Source: Elusimicrobiota bacterium (lineage in GTDB: Bacteria; CG03; SLGR01; PWQF01). Taken from it: a stretch of 6,685 bases of DNA. The translations under genes and the position numbers were made by a program. Shown here piece by piece: positions 1 through 6,291 of the stretch; positions within the stretch are counted from its first letter, which is position 1, and the number at the start of each line of letters is the position of its first letter. The stretch covers positions 1 to 6,685 of the forward strand of contig PWMP01000027.1 in NCBI GenBank assembly GCA_003558145.1, written 5' to 3'. Under the pieces are notes generated by a model, which had not been told where the DNA came from, made no database searches, and saw only the letters and a program-made list of their open reading frames with translations.

Positions 1-1654
1 GCCCGGTCATTTTTGAGATGTAGAAATCGGAAACGAAAGACATACCGCTCTCAATTGCCCGGTTAAACCACTGCCGGTCCGAGTAAATAACCCCTACATC
101 TTTCTTTTCATATTCACTTGTGTACTTGGGATTTATTATGTTCCTGGTTATCTTCACTCCCTTGCGGTCAACGACATAGATAAACTGGATAAAGTTATGT
201 TTCTTGCGGATTTCCTCCATCTCTTTTTCCATTCTTTCGGTGTCCATACTCCGGATTTCGTCATTTTCGGACAGGTCTTCCACCAGGTGCTCGGCCAGGC
301 GGGCGGCTTTCTTTTTAAGATGTTCAAATTCAGAGACAAAGTACTCGGGAAAATATTCCTTTGTAAGGTTTTCCATTTCCTCGTTTGCCATTGCCGTTGT
401 TCTCCCGTCTTTATACTTTTTGAGAACAATATCATGTATCTTAAAGACTCTTTCGTCATTTTTATCTATTCTTTCATCGCCTTTGAGATCAATGAAGTTG
501 TTTATCCAGAACGATATGCCGGCTGTTCCGGACTTGTCAGATATCGCCACGTTCATCGGGCGGTTGAGTATTTTGGCTGTGTCGAAGATGTTGTATATTT
601 CCTCGTTCTTTATCAGCCCGTCGGCGTGTATACCCGCCCTTGTAGTGTTGAACTCGCTCCCCACGAAAGGAAAAGACGGAGGTATATCTTCGTCAAGCTC
701 TTCACGGAAATAGTCAGCCATTTCGGTTATCACCTGGGGATTTATCCCCCCGGAAGATTTCATAAGGCTCATATAATCAATAACCAGCGCCTCTATAGGC
801 GGGTTCCCGGTTCTTTCTCCATAGCCGAGAAGAGTTCCGTTAACAGCCGAAGCTCCGTAAAGCCAGGCGTAAAAACCGCATACGACTACTTTGTGAAAGT
901 CGTTATGCCCATGCCACTCAAGGTGCTCCGAAGGCACGCCGCCTTCCTTTCTGAGCTTCTCAATAATTTTAGGAACCGAACGCGGAAGAGCCGCCTGCGG
1001 ATGCGGCACCCCGTAACCAAGGGTATCACAGGCCCTGACCTTTACGGGCATCCCGCTCTGTTTTGAACGCTCCATAAGTTTCCTTACAAACGGAATAACA
1101 AAGCCGTCAAAGTCAGCCCTGGTTATATCCTCCAGGTGACAGCGGGGTACTATTTCATTTTCAAGCGCTGCATCCACTACTTTAAGATATTTTTCCATAG
1201 CCGTTTTTCTGTCGGTCTTGAGTTTAAGGTAAATATGATAATCGGACGCGGATGTCAGTATCCCAGTCTCCTTAAGCCCCATCTTCTTTACCAGCTGAAA
1301 GTCCTGCTCAACCGCCCTTATCCAGCCCGTTATCTTAGGAAATTCAAAGCCTTTTTCCTGGCACCGGCGGACCGCCTCGCGGTCCTTGTTGCTGTAAAGA
1401 AAAAACTCGCTGAACCTTATGAGTCCTTTTTCCCCGCCTATACGGTTCATAAAAGTAAAAAGGTCAACAATCTGTTTTACCGTATAAGGAGCCCTCGCCT
1501 GCTGACCGTCCCTGAAAGTCGTGTCGGTAATCCATATTTCTTTGGGCATATCCATAACGGCCGCTTCTTTTTCAAAGCTAACGTGAGGAACCTTGGAATA
1601 GGGGAATATTTCCCTGTACAGGTTCATTTCATCTTTTTTTATTTCATCGTTCAT
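1..1654 (-). CDS. DRE-TIM metallolyase acyltransferase (Re-citrate/2-isopropylmalate/homocitrate synthase-like) with C-terminal Cache-like domain, 3' end missing
   Basis: The first 551 residues are visible and the frame is open at base 1, so the C-terminus lies outside the window. The N-terminal half is an HMGL-like TIM barrel that condenses an acyl-CoA with a 2-oxoacid, using a divalent metal. Visible signatures are the TTFRDGQQ loop (R48, D49), H248-G-H250-N-D metal ligands, the GERTGN loop (E280, N284) and a TRAGIHADG motif (339-346) typical of isopropylmalate/homocitrate synthases. From memory, the sequence most resembles the anaerobe group that includes Re-citrate synthase, but substrate cannot be settled by eye. 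Residues ~415-487 are charged and helical, probably a coiled coil. Residues ~488-551 look like the start of a Cache/PDC fold (IYVVDRKG, then DRQWF, then SDFYISKMTG). No LeuA-type dimer domain is seen in this part and there is no membrane helix. The start ATG overlaps the preceding stop (TAATG), with AGGAG 8 nt upstream. Confidence 0.85.
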   Translation of the reverse strand, partial: MNDEIKKDEMNLYREIFPYSKVPHVSFEKEAAVMDMPKEIWITDTTFRDGQQARAPYTVKQIVDLFTFMNRIGGEKGLIRFSEFFLYSNKDREAVRRCQEKGFEFPKITGWIRAVEQDFQLVKKMGLKETGILTSASDYHIYLKLKTDRKTAMEKYLKVVDAALENEIVPRCHLEDITRADFDGFVIPFVRKLMERSKQSGMPVKVRACDTLGYGVPHPQAALPRSVPKIIEKLRKEGGVPSEHLEWHGHNDFHKVVVCGFYAWLYGASAVNGTLLGYGERTGNPPIEALVIDYMSLMKSSGGINPQVITEMADYFREELDEDIPPSFPFVGSEFNTTRAGIHADGLIKNEEIYNIFDTAKILNRPMNVAISDKSGTAGISFWINNFIDLKGDERIDKNDERVFKIHDIVLKKYKDGRTTAMANEEMENLTKEYFPEYFVSEFEHLKKKAARLAEHLVEDLSENDEIRSMDTERMEKEMEEIRKKHNFIQFIYVVDRKGVKITRNIINPKYTSEYEKKDVGVIYSDRQWFNRAIESGMSFVSDFYISKMTG

Positions 1655-2802
1655 TATATGTTCTCCTTTTTATTCAATTCCGATTTATATAACTCATTAA
1701 GGTTTTCGGACATTTTTCTTATGTCAAAATCTTCCTTCAGGCGGCGCCTCGCTTCATCTGCAATTTTTTTTCTCAAATCTCTGTTTTCAAGAAGCTCATA
1801 AGTCTTTGCAGCAAGAGCCCTGTAGTCGCCCGGAGCAGCAAGAAAACCATTAACTCCATCAATAATTATATCGCTCGCTCCGTCCACTTCGGTGGCTACC
1901 ACCGGTACTCCGCAGGCCATAGCCTCAGGAAAAACCCGCGGCAGTCCCTCAAAATAAGCCGTGTGGAGCATAACATCCATAGCAGGAAGAACTTTTTCCG
2001 CCCCGTCAACCCATCCGCTAAGGATGATTTCATCCGTAAGCCCGTGCTCGCATATTAATTTTTCAATTTTATCCCGCAGAACGCCGTCGCCGGCAAGAAC
2101 AAAGCGGTAATCTCCTTTCGTTTTAAGTTCCGCGCAGGCCCTGACAAAAACCTCAAGACCCTTCTGCGGCTTAAAACAGGAAATATTTCCGACTACTTTT
2201 TCCGAAGGTTTGATTCCCAGATTGTTTTTGATATTAGCAAATTCTTTCGCTTTTTCAAATTTTTTAATGTCAATTCCGCTGTGAATAACAATATACTGGC
2301 TCTTTTTTCCTATTCTCTCGGCAAGAGCCTTGCGAATATTATCGCGGGCAACGGTAATAAGAACATCGGACAGCGTCGCGGTGATTCTTTCAAGAAAAAT
2401 AAAAGATTTTCTCACAAAAGGTTTCTGAAGCGGCGTGAACCCGAAGCCGTGAAAAGTATGTATTATGACAGGCACCCGCGCAAAATAAGCGGCCCACCTG
2501 CCTATTATCCCCGCTTTAGAGGAGTGAGTGTGAACAACAGCAGGTTTGAGAGAAAGAAGATAAAAATAAATCCAGAAAAAGGCAAGAATATCAGCTGAAG
2601 GAAACACTTTTCGCACGAGGAACGGGCAAAAGGAAACGGAATACTTACCCGATTTTTTTGCGGTTGAGTCCAGGTACCCGCCCCGGCCGGCCACAAGAAA
2701 ACCCGACCTCCCCTTTTGCAGGTTTTCAAGCGTGTATAGAGTATTCTGCTGTGCCCCCCCCAACTCCAGCCTGGTTATTATATGAACTATTTTTTCAGGC
2801 AT
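1654..2802 (-). CDS. Glycosyltransferase family 4 protein (GT-B fold)
   Basis: This 382-residue retaining glycosyltransferase probably transfers a sugar from a nucleotide donor to a lipid-linked or glycan acceptor at the cytoplasmic face of the membrane. The N-terminal domain opens with KIVHIITRLELGGAQ (residues 4-18), the standard first strand and glycine loop of GT4 enzymes. HTHSSKAGIIGR (91-102) and HTFHGFGF (115-122) follow. The C-terminal donor-binding domain begins near VGNISCFKPQKG (204-215) and carries the E-x7-E motif as E285-GLPRVFP-E293, followed by MACGVPVVAT. Length is normal for the family. An in-frame ATG at 2859 would add 19 residues with no family resemblance, so the start at 2802 is preferred. 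It overlaps the end of the FAD-enzyme gene by 16 bases. Its SD is weak (GCGGA, close to the ATG), consistent with coupled translation. The exact sugar and acceptor are not readable. Confidence 0.92.
   Translation of the reverse strand: MPEKIVHIITRLELGGAQQNTLYTLENLQKGRSGFLVAGRGGYLDSTAKKSGKYSVSFCPFLVRKVFPSADILAFFWIYFYLLSLKPAVVHTHSSKAGIIGRWAAYFARVPVIIHTFHGFGFTPLQKPFVRKSFIFLERITATLSDVLITVARDNIRKALAERIGKKSQYIVIHSGIDIKKFEKAKEFANIKNNLGIKPSEKVVGNISCFKPQKGLEVFVRACAELKTKGDYRFVLAGDGVLRDKIEKLICEHGLTDEIILSGWVDGAEKVLPAMDVMLHTAYFEGLPRVFPEAMACGVPVVATEVDGASDIIIDGVNGFLAAPGDYRALAAKTYELLENRDLRKKIADEARRRLKEDFDIRKMSENLNELYKSELNKKENI
1663..1667 (-). promoter_or_regulatory. Ribosome binding site of the acyltransferase gene
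   Basis: AGGAG on the minus strand lies 8 nt before the ATG at 1654, inside the last codons of the upstream glycosyltransferase gene. It supports this start and suggests the gene can recruit ribosomes directly as well as through stop-start (TAATG) coupling. Confidence 0.7.
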
Positions 2803-4091
2803 TTTTCCGCAAGCTGCTCTCCCGTTTCTATAGCATCCTCCATTGTGGAATACTCCCACTTTCCGTACCTGCCGCCGCTGAGAACGGATCTGTCCTCCAG
2901 AAAATCTAAAATCCTGCTGACCGCGCCGTCCCTTTTCCTGTCATATATAACATAAGAATACTCAATGGGAAGTACCACTTCAGTCTCAATATCGGCCGAA
3001 ACGGGAAGGACGCCCGCATCCTCAAGTTTTTTAACTGTTTTTTCAATAAGATCCCTGTCTCCGGCAAGCTTCTGCAGTTCATCAGGCCGGCAGGATATCT
3101 CCAAATAACAGCTGCTTCTCCCTTCAGGTGCAACAGAATCAGATATGTTTGAAGGAAAACCGACCCGGTAAAAATCATATTCTTCCGATGGGAAATAAAG
3201 CCAGTGCGTTCCTTCGGGAACGGCAGGACCGGTGCTCCCCTTCCATCCGAGATTGATATTAAGAAGACTGCTGTGCCTAAGCAAAGCGGCATCTTCTTTT
3301 AAGTCCTCTCCGGAAAAAACATCGGCGGCAAAACTTTTAAGAGGAGAGGTATTTATAAGGATATCGTATTCATATTTTTTTCCGCCGCCTATTAAAACTT
3401 TGTCTTCCGGAAAGACTTTTTCAACCCGGCACCCGTATCTTATCTCTCCCGCTTGTTCGGCCAGCCTGGATGCCAGCTCCCCGATGCCCCGGCGGGGATA
3501 ATAGTAAAGGGCGTTATATCCTTCTTTTTCCTTCCCCCTGCTAAGAGCTCCGGCAATAAGCTCTTCCGCTTCAGGGCGGGGAACAAAACGGCCCATCCAG
3601 GAAGTAGTCATCTCTGAAGGATGAACAGTCCACAATTTGAGGTTGTAGGGAAGCATAAAATAATCAGTGACGCCCCTGCCGAAACGGGAAAGCATCCAGT
3701 CATAAAAACTGCCGGAGTCCTCCGCCCTGCTGTCGCGCAGAACCTTTAAAAACCCCGTCAGGCACTCTTTTCTTTCCCTTTCCGGAAGATAGTGTATATG
3801 GCTCTGAAAAGGATAGGGTATAAAGTGCCCCTTAAAATATATTCCGGACTTTCTCTCCCTGCATAAAAGCTCGTCCTTATCAAAAAGCCCCTGAACCCTT
3901 TTTTTTATGTCTTCGTTTTTGAAGTGGAGGAAATGCCCGGTGTAATCAAATCTGTAGCCGTTTTTTACTACAGTGGCGCACAATCCGCCCGCAACTTTGT
4001 TTTTTTCAAATACTTCTACCTGCGCTTTTCCCTTCAGGGCCGCAGCAGCCGTAAGCCCGGTGAGACCGGCGCCTATTACCGCAACCTTCAT
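2787..4091 (-). CDS. FAD-dependent oxidoreductase of the amine oxidase / UDP-galactopyranose mutase-like superfamily
   Basis: This 434-residue flavoprotein has an N-terminal Rossmann dinucleotide-binding motif (VAVIGAGLTGLTAA, residues 3-16) with the acidic residue at the end of strand 2 (E29). A GG motif follows (GGLCATVVKNGYRFDYTGHFLH, within residues 35-56), as in protoporphyrinogen oxidases and UDP-galactopyranose mutases. The C-terminal flavin-contact segment is also present: GGRYGKWEY plus SMEDAIETG-like residues at about 406-424 (here STMEDAIETG). Together these indicate a tightly bound FAD. Its place between a WecA-type enzyme and a GT4 suggests it acts on a nucleotide sugar or a lipid-linked sugar, for example a mutase or a redox modification. 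That is inference from context, and the central substrate region does not tell me the substrate. The ATG overlaps the upstream stop (ATGA, 4 nt). It is preceded by a weak AAAGAAG and is probably coupled. It is not clearly HemY or Glf. Confidence 0.85.
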   Translation of the reverse strand: MKVAVIGAGLTGLTAAAALKGKAQVEVFEKNKVAGGLCATVVKNGYRFDYTGHFLHFKNEDIKKRVQGLFDKDELLCRERKSGIYFKGHFIPYPFQSHIHYLPERERKECLTGFLKVLRDSRAEDSGSFYDWMLSRFGRGVTDYFMLPYNLKLWTVHPSEMTTSWMGRFVPRPEAEELIAGALSRGKEKEGYNALYYYPRRGIGELASRLAEQAGEIRYGCRVEKVFPEDKVLIGGGKKYEYDILINTSPLKSFAADVFSGEDLKEDAALLRHSSLLNINLGWKGSTGPAVPEGTHWLYFPSEEYDFYRVGFPSNISDSVAPEGRSSCYLEISCRPDELQKLAGDRDLIEKTVKKLEDAGVLPVSADIETEVVLPIEYSYVIYDRKRDGAVSRILDFLEDRSVLSGGRYGKWEYSTMEDAIETGEQLAEKCLKK

Positions 4092-5098
4092 CTTCTTTGA
4101 TGGGGGTCAAATCCGCTCAGTACGGCACTACCCGCAACCGCGATGAAAAACACGGCGGATATAACAAGAAAAGATATTCCGGCTGAGACCGTAGTAACAA
4201 TAACGGCCGCCGCCGCAAAAACCAGTGCGGCCGCATATGCAATAAGGTTTATGCTCCAGTCAGTTAGACCGGCAGAAGAAAGCCTTATGGCAAAATGGTC
4301 TTTTGATCCCTTAAATACAGGCCTGCCGGAACGGTAACGGAAATACATTACAAGCAGTGTATCGTAAATAGGTATCATAAGAATAAAAACAGGAGCAAAA
4401 AGCCCCAGAAGATTGGCTCCGCTGTATTCGGCTCCCATTGAAAGCGCGGCCAGAATAAAACCGGTAAAAAGACTTCCGGCATCCCCCATAAACACCTTCG
4501 CCGGCGGACGGTTAAAAAACCAGAATCCAAGCAAGGCCCCGAACAGGACTATTGCGCCCACATTAACGTAAACAAGTTCACCGGGAAGGGTAATAGCAAA
4601 AAAGCCAAGCGCCGCTATAGCGGCTACCCCGGGGGCAAGCCCGTCCATAACGTCAATAATATTAAGAGCGTTTACTATCAGCAGGACCCACAGTACGCTG
4701 AAGGCTATATTTAAAACGTCAAAAGGAAATATCCGTATACTTATCCCGTAGTATATCAGTATCCCGGCAGCGGCTGCCTGTCCCAGAAACTTAATCCCGT
4801 ATGAGAGATCATACAAATCATCAATAATACCCAGAAGAAAAACAAAACTACCCCCGAACACGATGCCGCGCAGCTGGTGCAATGTTCCGGTAGGATATGA
4901 TGTAAATAATCGAATCCCCCATAGCACCAGTATAAAAGTAATGAATATTGCAGTGCCCGCGTAAGGAACCGGAGCAGAGTGTTCTTTCAGTTCTCCGCTA
5001 GGTGAGTCAACAAAACCTTTTTTGAGAGCAAGCCGCATAACCAAATATGTCATACCTGCCCCCAGAACAACTGATATCAAAGCAGCCGGAGACAGCAT
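4088..5098 (-). CDS. WecA/TagO-type polyprenyl-phosphate sugar-1-phosphate transferase (MraY/PNPT family)
   Basis: This 336-residue integral membrane enzyme of about ten hydrophobic segments probably transfers a HexNAc-1-phosphate from a UDP-sugar to undecaprenyl phosphate, the priming step for a lipid-linked glycan. Family motifs appear in order: a VDSPSGELKEHSAPVPYAG loop (about 30-48); the DDLYD magnesium motif (D93, D94, D97); NALNIIDVMDGLA (143-155) with N143, N146, D149, D152; VFMGDAGS (202-209) with D206; and a cytoplasmic loop with SKDHFAIRL (265-273) where WecA/TagO have an HxHHRL-type motif. The ATG at 5098 forms TGATG with the upstream stop and has AGAAG 7 nt before it. A GTG one codon earlier (5101) is an alternative. 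The gene sits second in the operon and overlaps the next gene by 4 nt. GlcNAc is the likeliest sugar but is not proven by the sequence. Confidence 0.92.
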   Translation of the reverse strand: MLSPAALISVVLGAGMTYLVMRLALKKGFVDSPSGELKEHSAPVPYAGTAIFITFILVLWGIRLFTSYPTGTLHQLRGIVFGGSFVFLLGIIDDLYDLSYGIKFLGQAAAAGILIYYGISIRIFPFDVLNIAFSVLWVLLIVNALNIIDVMDGLAPGVAAIAALGFFAITLPGELVYVNVGAIVLFGALLGFWFFNRPPAKVFMGDAGSLFTGFILAALSMGAEYSGANLLGLFAPVFILMIPIYDTLLVMYFRYRSGRPVFKGSKDHFAIRLSSAGLTDWSINLIAYAAALVFAAAAVIVTTVSAGISFLVISAVFFIAVAGSAVLSGFDPHQRR

Positions 5099-6084
5099 CA
5101 CTCGTCTTCTATTCTTTTGTTAAGTTCCTGCACTCTGTGGTATATAACGTCGGTCCACTTGCTGTCGGGATAGTCGCCCAGTATAAGCGAATAGGCGTTT
5201 TTTGCATCCCTGGGCCTGTCCATATTCTGATAGCATTCGCCTATATAAAAATATGCATCGTCCCGGTAGGAACTTTCAGGAAATTTTTTACTGAATTCCC
5301 TGTAAAGCTTTATCGCTTTATCCCATTGCTCTTTTTTTCTAAGTATCTCTCCCGCCTTATAAATCGCTTTTTCAGAGCTGCGGTGGCCGGAAAACTCCTT
5401 GTACAGCTGCCTGTAGCACGACAACGCCTTTTTTGTGTCATTGTGTTTGTAGTAGTAGATGTCCCCAAGAAAAAACAGGGAGGTTCCGGCAAGGTCACTC
5501 CCGGGATAGTCTTTTATAATATTATGAAGGTATGCTTCGGCGTCGGCAAACCTGGAATTTTCAAAATATTTCTCCGCGGTTACATAAAGCTTAAGAGCCT
5601 CTTCGCTGGAAATGTTTATCTCTATAAGCCTAGTCCTTATATCGCAGACCGCCTTCCACCGCGAGTACGGCTTCTTTTTCATAAGTTCGCTGAATATTTC
5701 AAGAGCCTTTTCAAAATCATATTTCTCAAAAAAATAAATATTCCCGAGTTCAAACATACTGTCTTCATAGAACTCCATATTTGAAAAATCTTTTCTTATC
5801 ATTTCCCCGTATATCAGGGCTTTTTCTATAATTTCCATACGGCCGGCATGTTTCCTTCGGCAGTAGTCAAAAAGAAGCCTAACCGCCTCGCTGCGGAGCC
5901 GCAGTTCCGGCAACCGCGAAATCACACGCTCATATTCCCTCAACTCCTCTTCGTCAGACGGAAACTTGCCGTTCTGTATCTTTTTTTTGGTAGCGGCCAA
6001 CTTCTTTCGCCCTGCAAACCAAAGAGCAAACAAAACTAAAGCTATTATCAATAAAACAGTAAGCACTATTACTATAGAATTCAT
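5098..6084 (-). CDS. Membrane-anchored tetratricopeptide repeat protein
   Basis: This 328-residue protein is first in the operon. Residues ~4-24 are a single uninterrupted hydrophobic helix, followed at once by a basic stretch (GRKKLAATKKK). By the positive-inside rule this anchors it in the inner membrane with the bulk in the cytoplasm. The rest is helical repeats: a degenerate one around 107-140 and clearer TPR units at about 165-197, 202-235, 240-271 and 276-309. They carry the familiar pattern of A-x-x-x-Y followed by F/Y-P-x-S at repeat ends (for example DYPGSDLAG, KKFPESSYRDDA, DYPDSKWTD). Such repeats bind partner proteins. The topology recalls LapB/YciM, but no C-terminal CxxC rubredoxin-like module is present, so it is not LapB. 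Scaffolding or regulating the glycan enzymes encoded downstream is inference. The start is supported by a strong SD (AGGGAGG) and an upstream promoter. Confidence 0.88.
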   Translation of the reverse strand: MNSIVIVLTVLLIIALVLFALWFAGRKKLAATKKKIQNGKFPSDEEELREYERVISRLPELRLRSEAVRLLFDYCRRKHAGRMEIIEKALIYGEMIRKDFSNMEFYEDSMFELGNIYFFEKYDFEKALEIFSELMKKKPYSRWKAVCDIRTRLIEINISSEEALKLYVTAEKYFENSRFADAEAYLHNIIKDYPGSDLAGTSLFFLGDIYYYKHNDTKKALSCYRQLYKEFSGHRSSEKAIYKAGEILRKKEQWDKAIKLYREFSKKFPESSYRDDAYFYIGECYQNMDRPRDAKNAYSLILGDYPDSKWTDVIYHRVQELNKRIEDE

Positions 6085-6087
6085 ATT

Positions 6088-6094
6088 CCTCCCT
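6088..6094 (-). promoter_or_regulatory. Strong ribosome binding site of the TPR gene
   Basis: AGGGAGG on the minus strand lies 3 nt before the ATG at 6084. It is the strongest Shine-Dalgarno in the operon and fits the first cistron, from which downstream overlapping genes could be fed ribosomes by coupling. Confidence 0.75.
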
Positions 6095-6111
6095 TAACAA
6101 ATACGAGTTAT

Positions 6112-6140
6112 ATTCTATTATTTTAAAGCAAGTAAATCAA
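6112..6140 (-). promoter_or_regulatory. Predicted sigma70-type promoter of the five-gene minus-strand operon
   Basis: On the minus strand, TTGATT (6140-6135) and TAGAAT (6117-6112) are separated by 17 nt. They match the consensus -35 at 4 of 6 and the -10 at 5 of 6 positions. Transcription would begin near 6105, giving a short leader of about 20 nt before the TPR start codon. Found by eye only, in an AT-rich region. Confidence 0.55.
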
Positions 6141-6153
6141 ATAAACCACCGAG

Positions 6154-6167
6154 CTGTTTGTAAACAG
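6154..6167. repeat. 14-bp dyad between the divergent promoters, candidate operator
   Basis: CTGTTT-GT-AAACAG forms perfect 6-bp arms around a 2-bp centre. It lies 13 bp upstream of the predicted minus-strand -35 and overlaps the predicted plus-strand -35 (6158-6163). That position would let one dimeric regulator affect both divergent units. No regulator gene is visible in the window and the dyad could be chance in AT-rich DNA. Confidence 0.4.
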
Positions 6168-6186
6168 AACGATTATTTTATATTAT
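6158..6186 (+). promoter_or_regulatory. Predicted sigma70-type promoter of the divergent GT2 gene
   Basis: TTGTAA (6158-6163, 4 of 6 to consensus) and TATTAT (6181-6186, 5 of 6) are spaced by 17 nt. The start site would be near 6193, leaving an unusually long leader of about 100 nt before the ATG at 6292. The surrounding AT-rich sequence makes alternative -10 elements possible (for example TATATT at 6179). Confidence 0.4.
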
Positions 6187-6207
6187 TATGCTATTGAAAA
6201 TAATTGT

Positions 6208-6261
6208 TTACTGATCGGCAAAAAGGCTGATTATTACTGGTTTTTTTCGCCGGCATTACTG
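6208..6261 (+). repeat. Three direct TTACTG repeats in the leader of the GT2 gene
   Basis: TTACTG occurs at 6208-6213, 6234-6239 and 6256-6261 on the plus strand, with start-to-start spacings of 26 and 22 bases. The last two copies share the longer ATTACTG. They could be half-sites for a regulator or a coincidence, and I know of no matching motif. Confidence 0.25.
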
Positions 6262-6279
6262 TTTTAAAGAATAACCCCT

Positions 6280-6284
6280 GGAGG
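6280..6284 (+). promoter_or_regulatory. Ribosome binding site of the GT2 gene
   Basis: GGAGG lies 7 nt before the ATG at 6292, an optimal Shine-Dalgarno placement that fixes the start of the plus-strand gene. Confidence 0.8.
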
Positions 6285-6291
6285 TTGCAGC

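Noticed and set aside
197..1066. Long plus-strand open frame of 289 codons
   Set aside because: It is antisense to the acyltransferase gene, which shows clear family motifs. Its translation has no recognisable domain and no SD was evident.
1136..1801. Plus-strand open frame of 221 codons
   Set aside because: It spans the acyltransferase/GT4 junction in antisense, is rich in Phe/Leu/Arg as expected of a shadow frame, and shows no motif.
2803..2859. Upstream ATG extending the GT4 protein by 19 residues
   Set aside because: The extra residues lie wholly inside the FAD-enzyme gene and have no GT4 resemblance, while the ATG at 2802 gives the standard N-terminus.
5099..5101. GTG start for the WecA-like gene
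   Set aside because: Possible, but the adjacent ATG at 5098 has a better distance to AGAAG and forms the common TGATG coupling. The choice changes one residue only.
5047..5784. Plus-strand open frame of 245 codons
   Set aside because: It is antisense to the TPR gene and the start of the WecA-like gene, both strongly supported. Composition is typical of a shadow frame.
6154..6167. LexA (SOS) box
   Set aside because: The dyad is CTG-N8-CAG, two bases shorter than the E. coli LexA CTG-N10-CAG spacing, and neither neighbouring gene has a damage-response function.
6216..6252. Intrinsic terminator or structured leader (CGGC-AAAAA ... TTTTT-C-GCCG)
   Set aside because: The arms are short, interrupted by a bulge, enclose a long loop and have no trailing T-run. 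It also lies upstream of a gene start rather than after a gene end.
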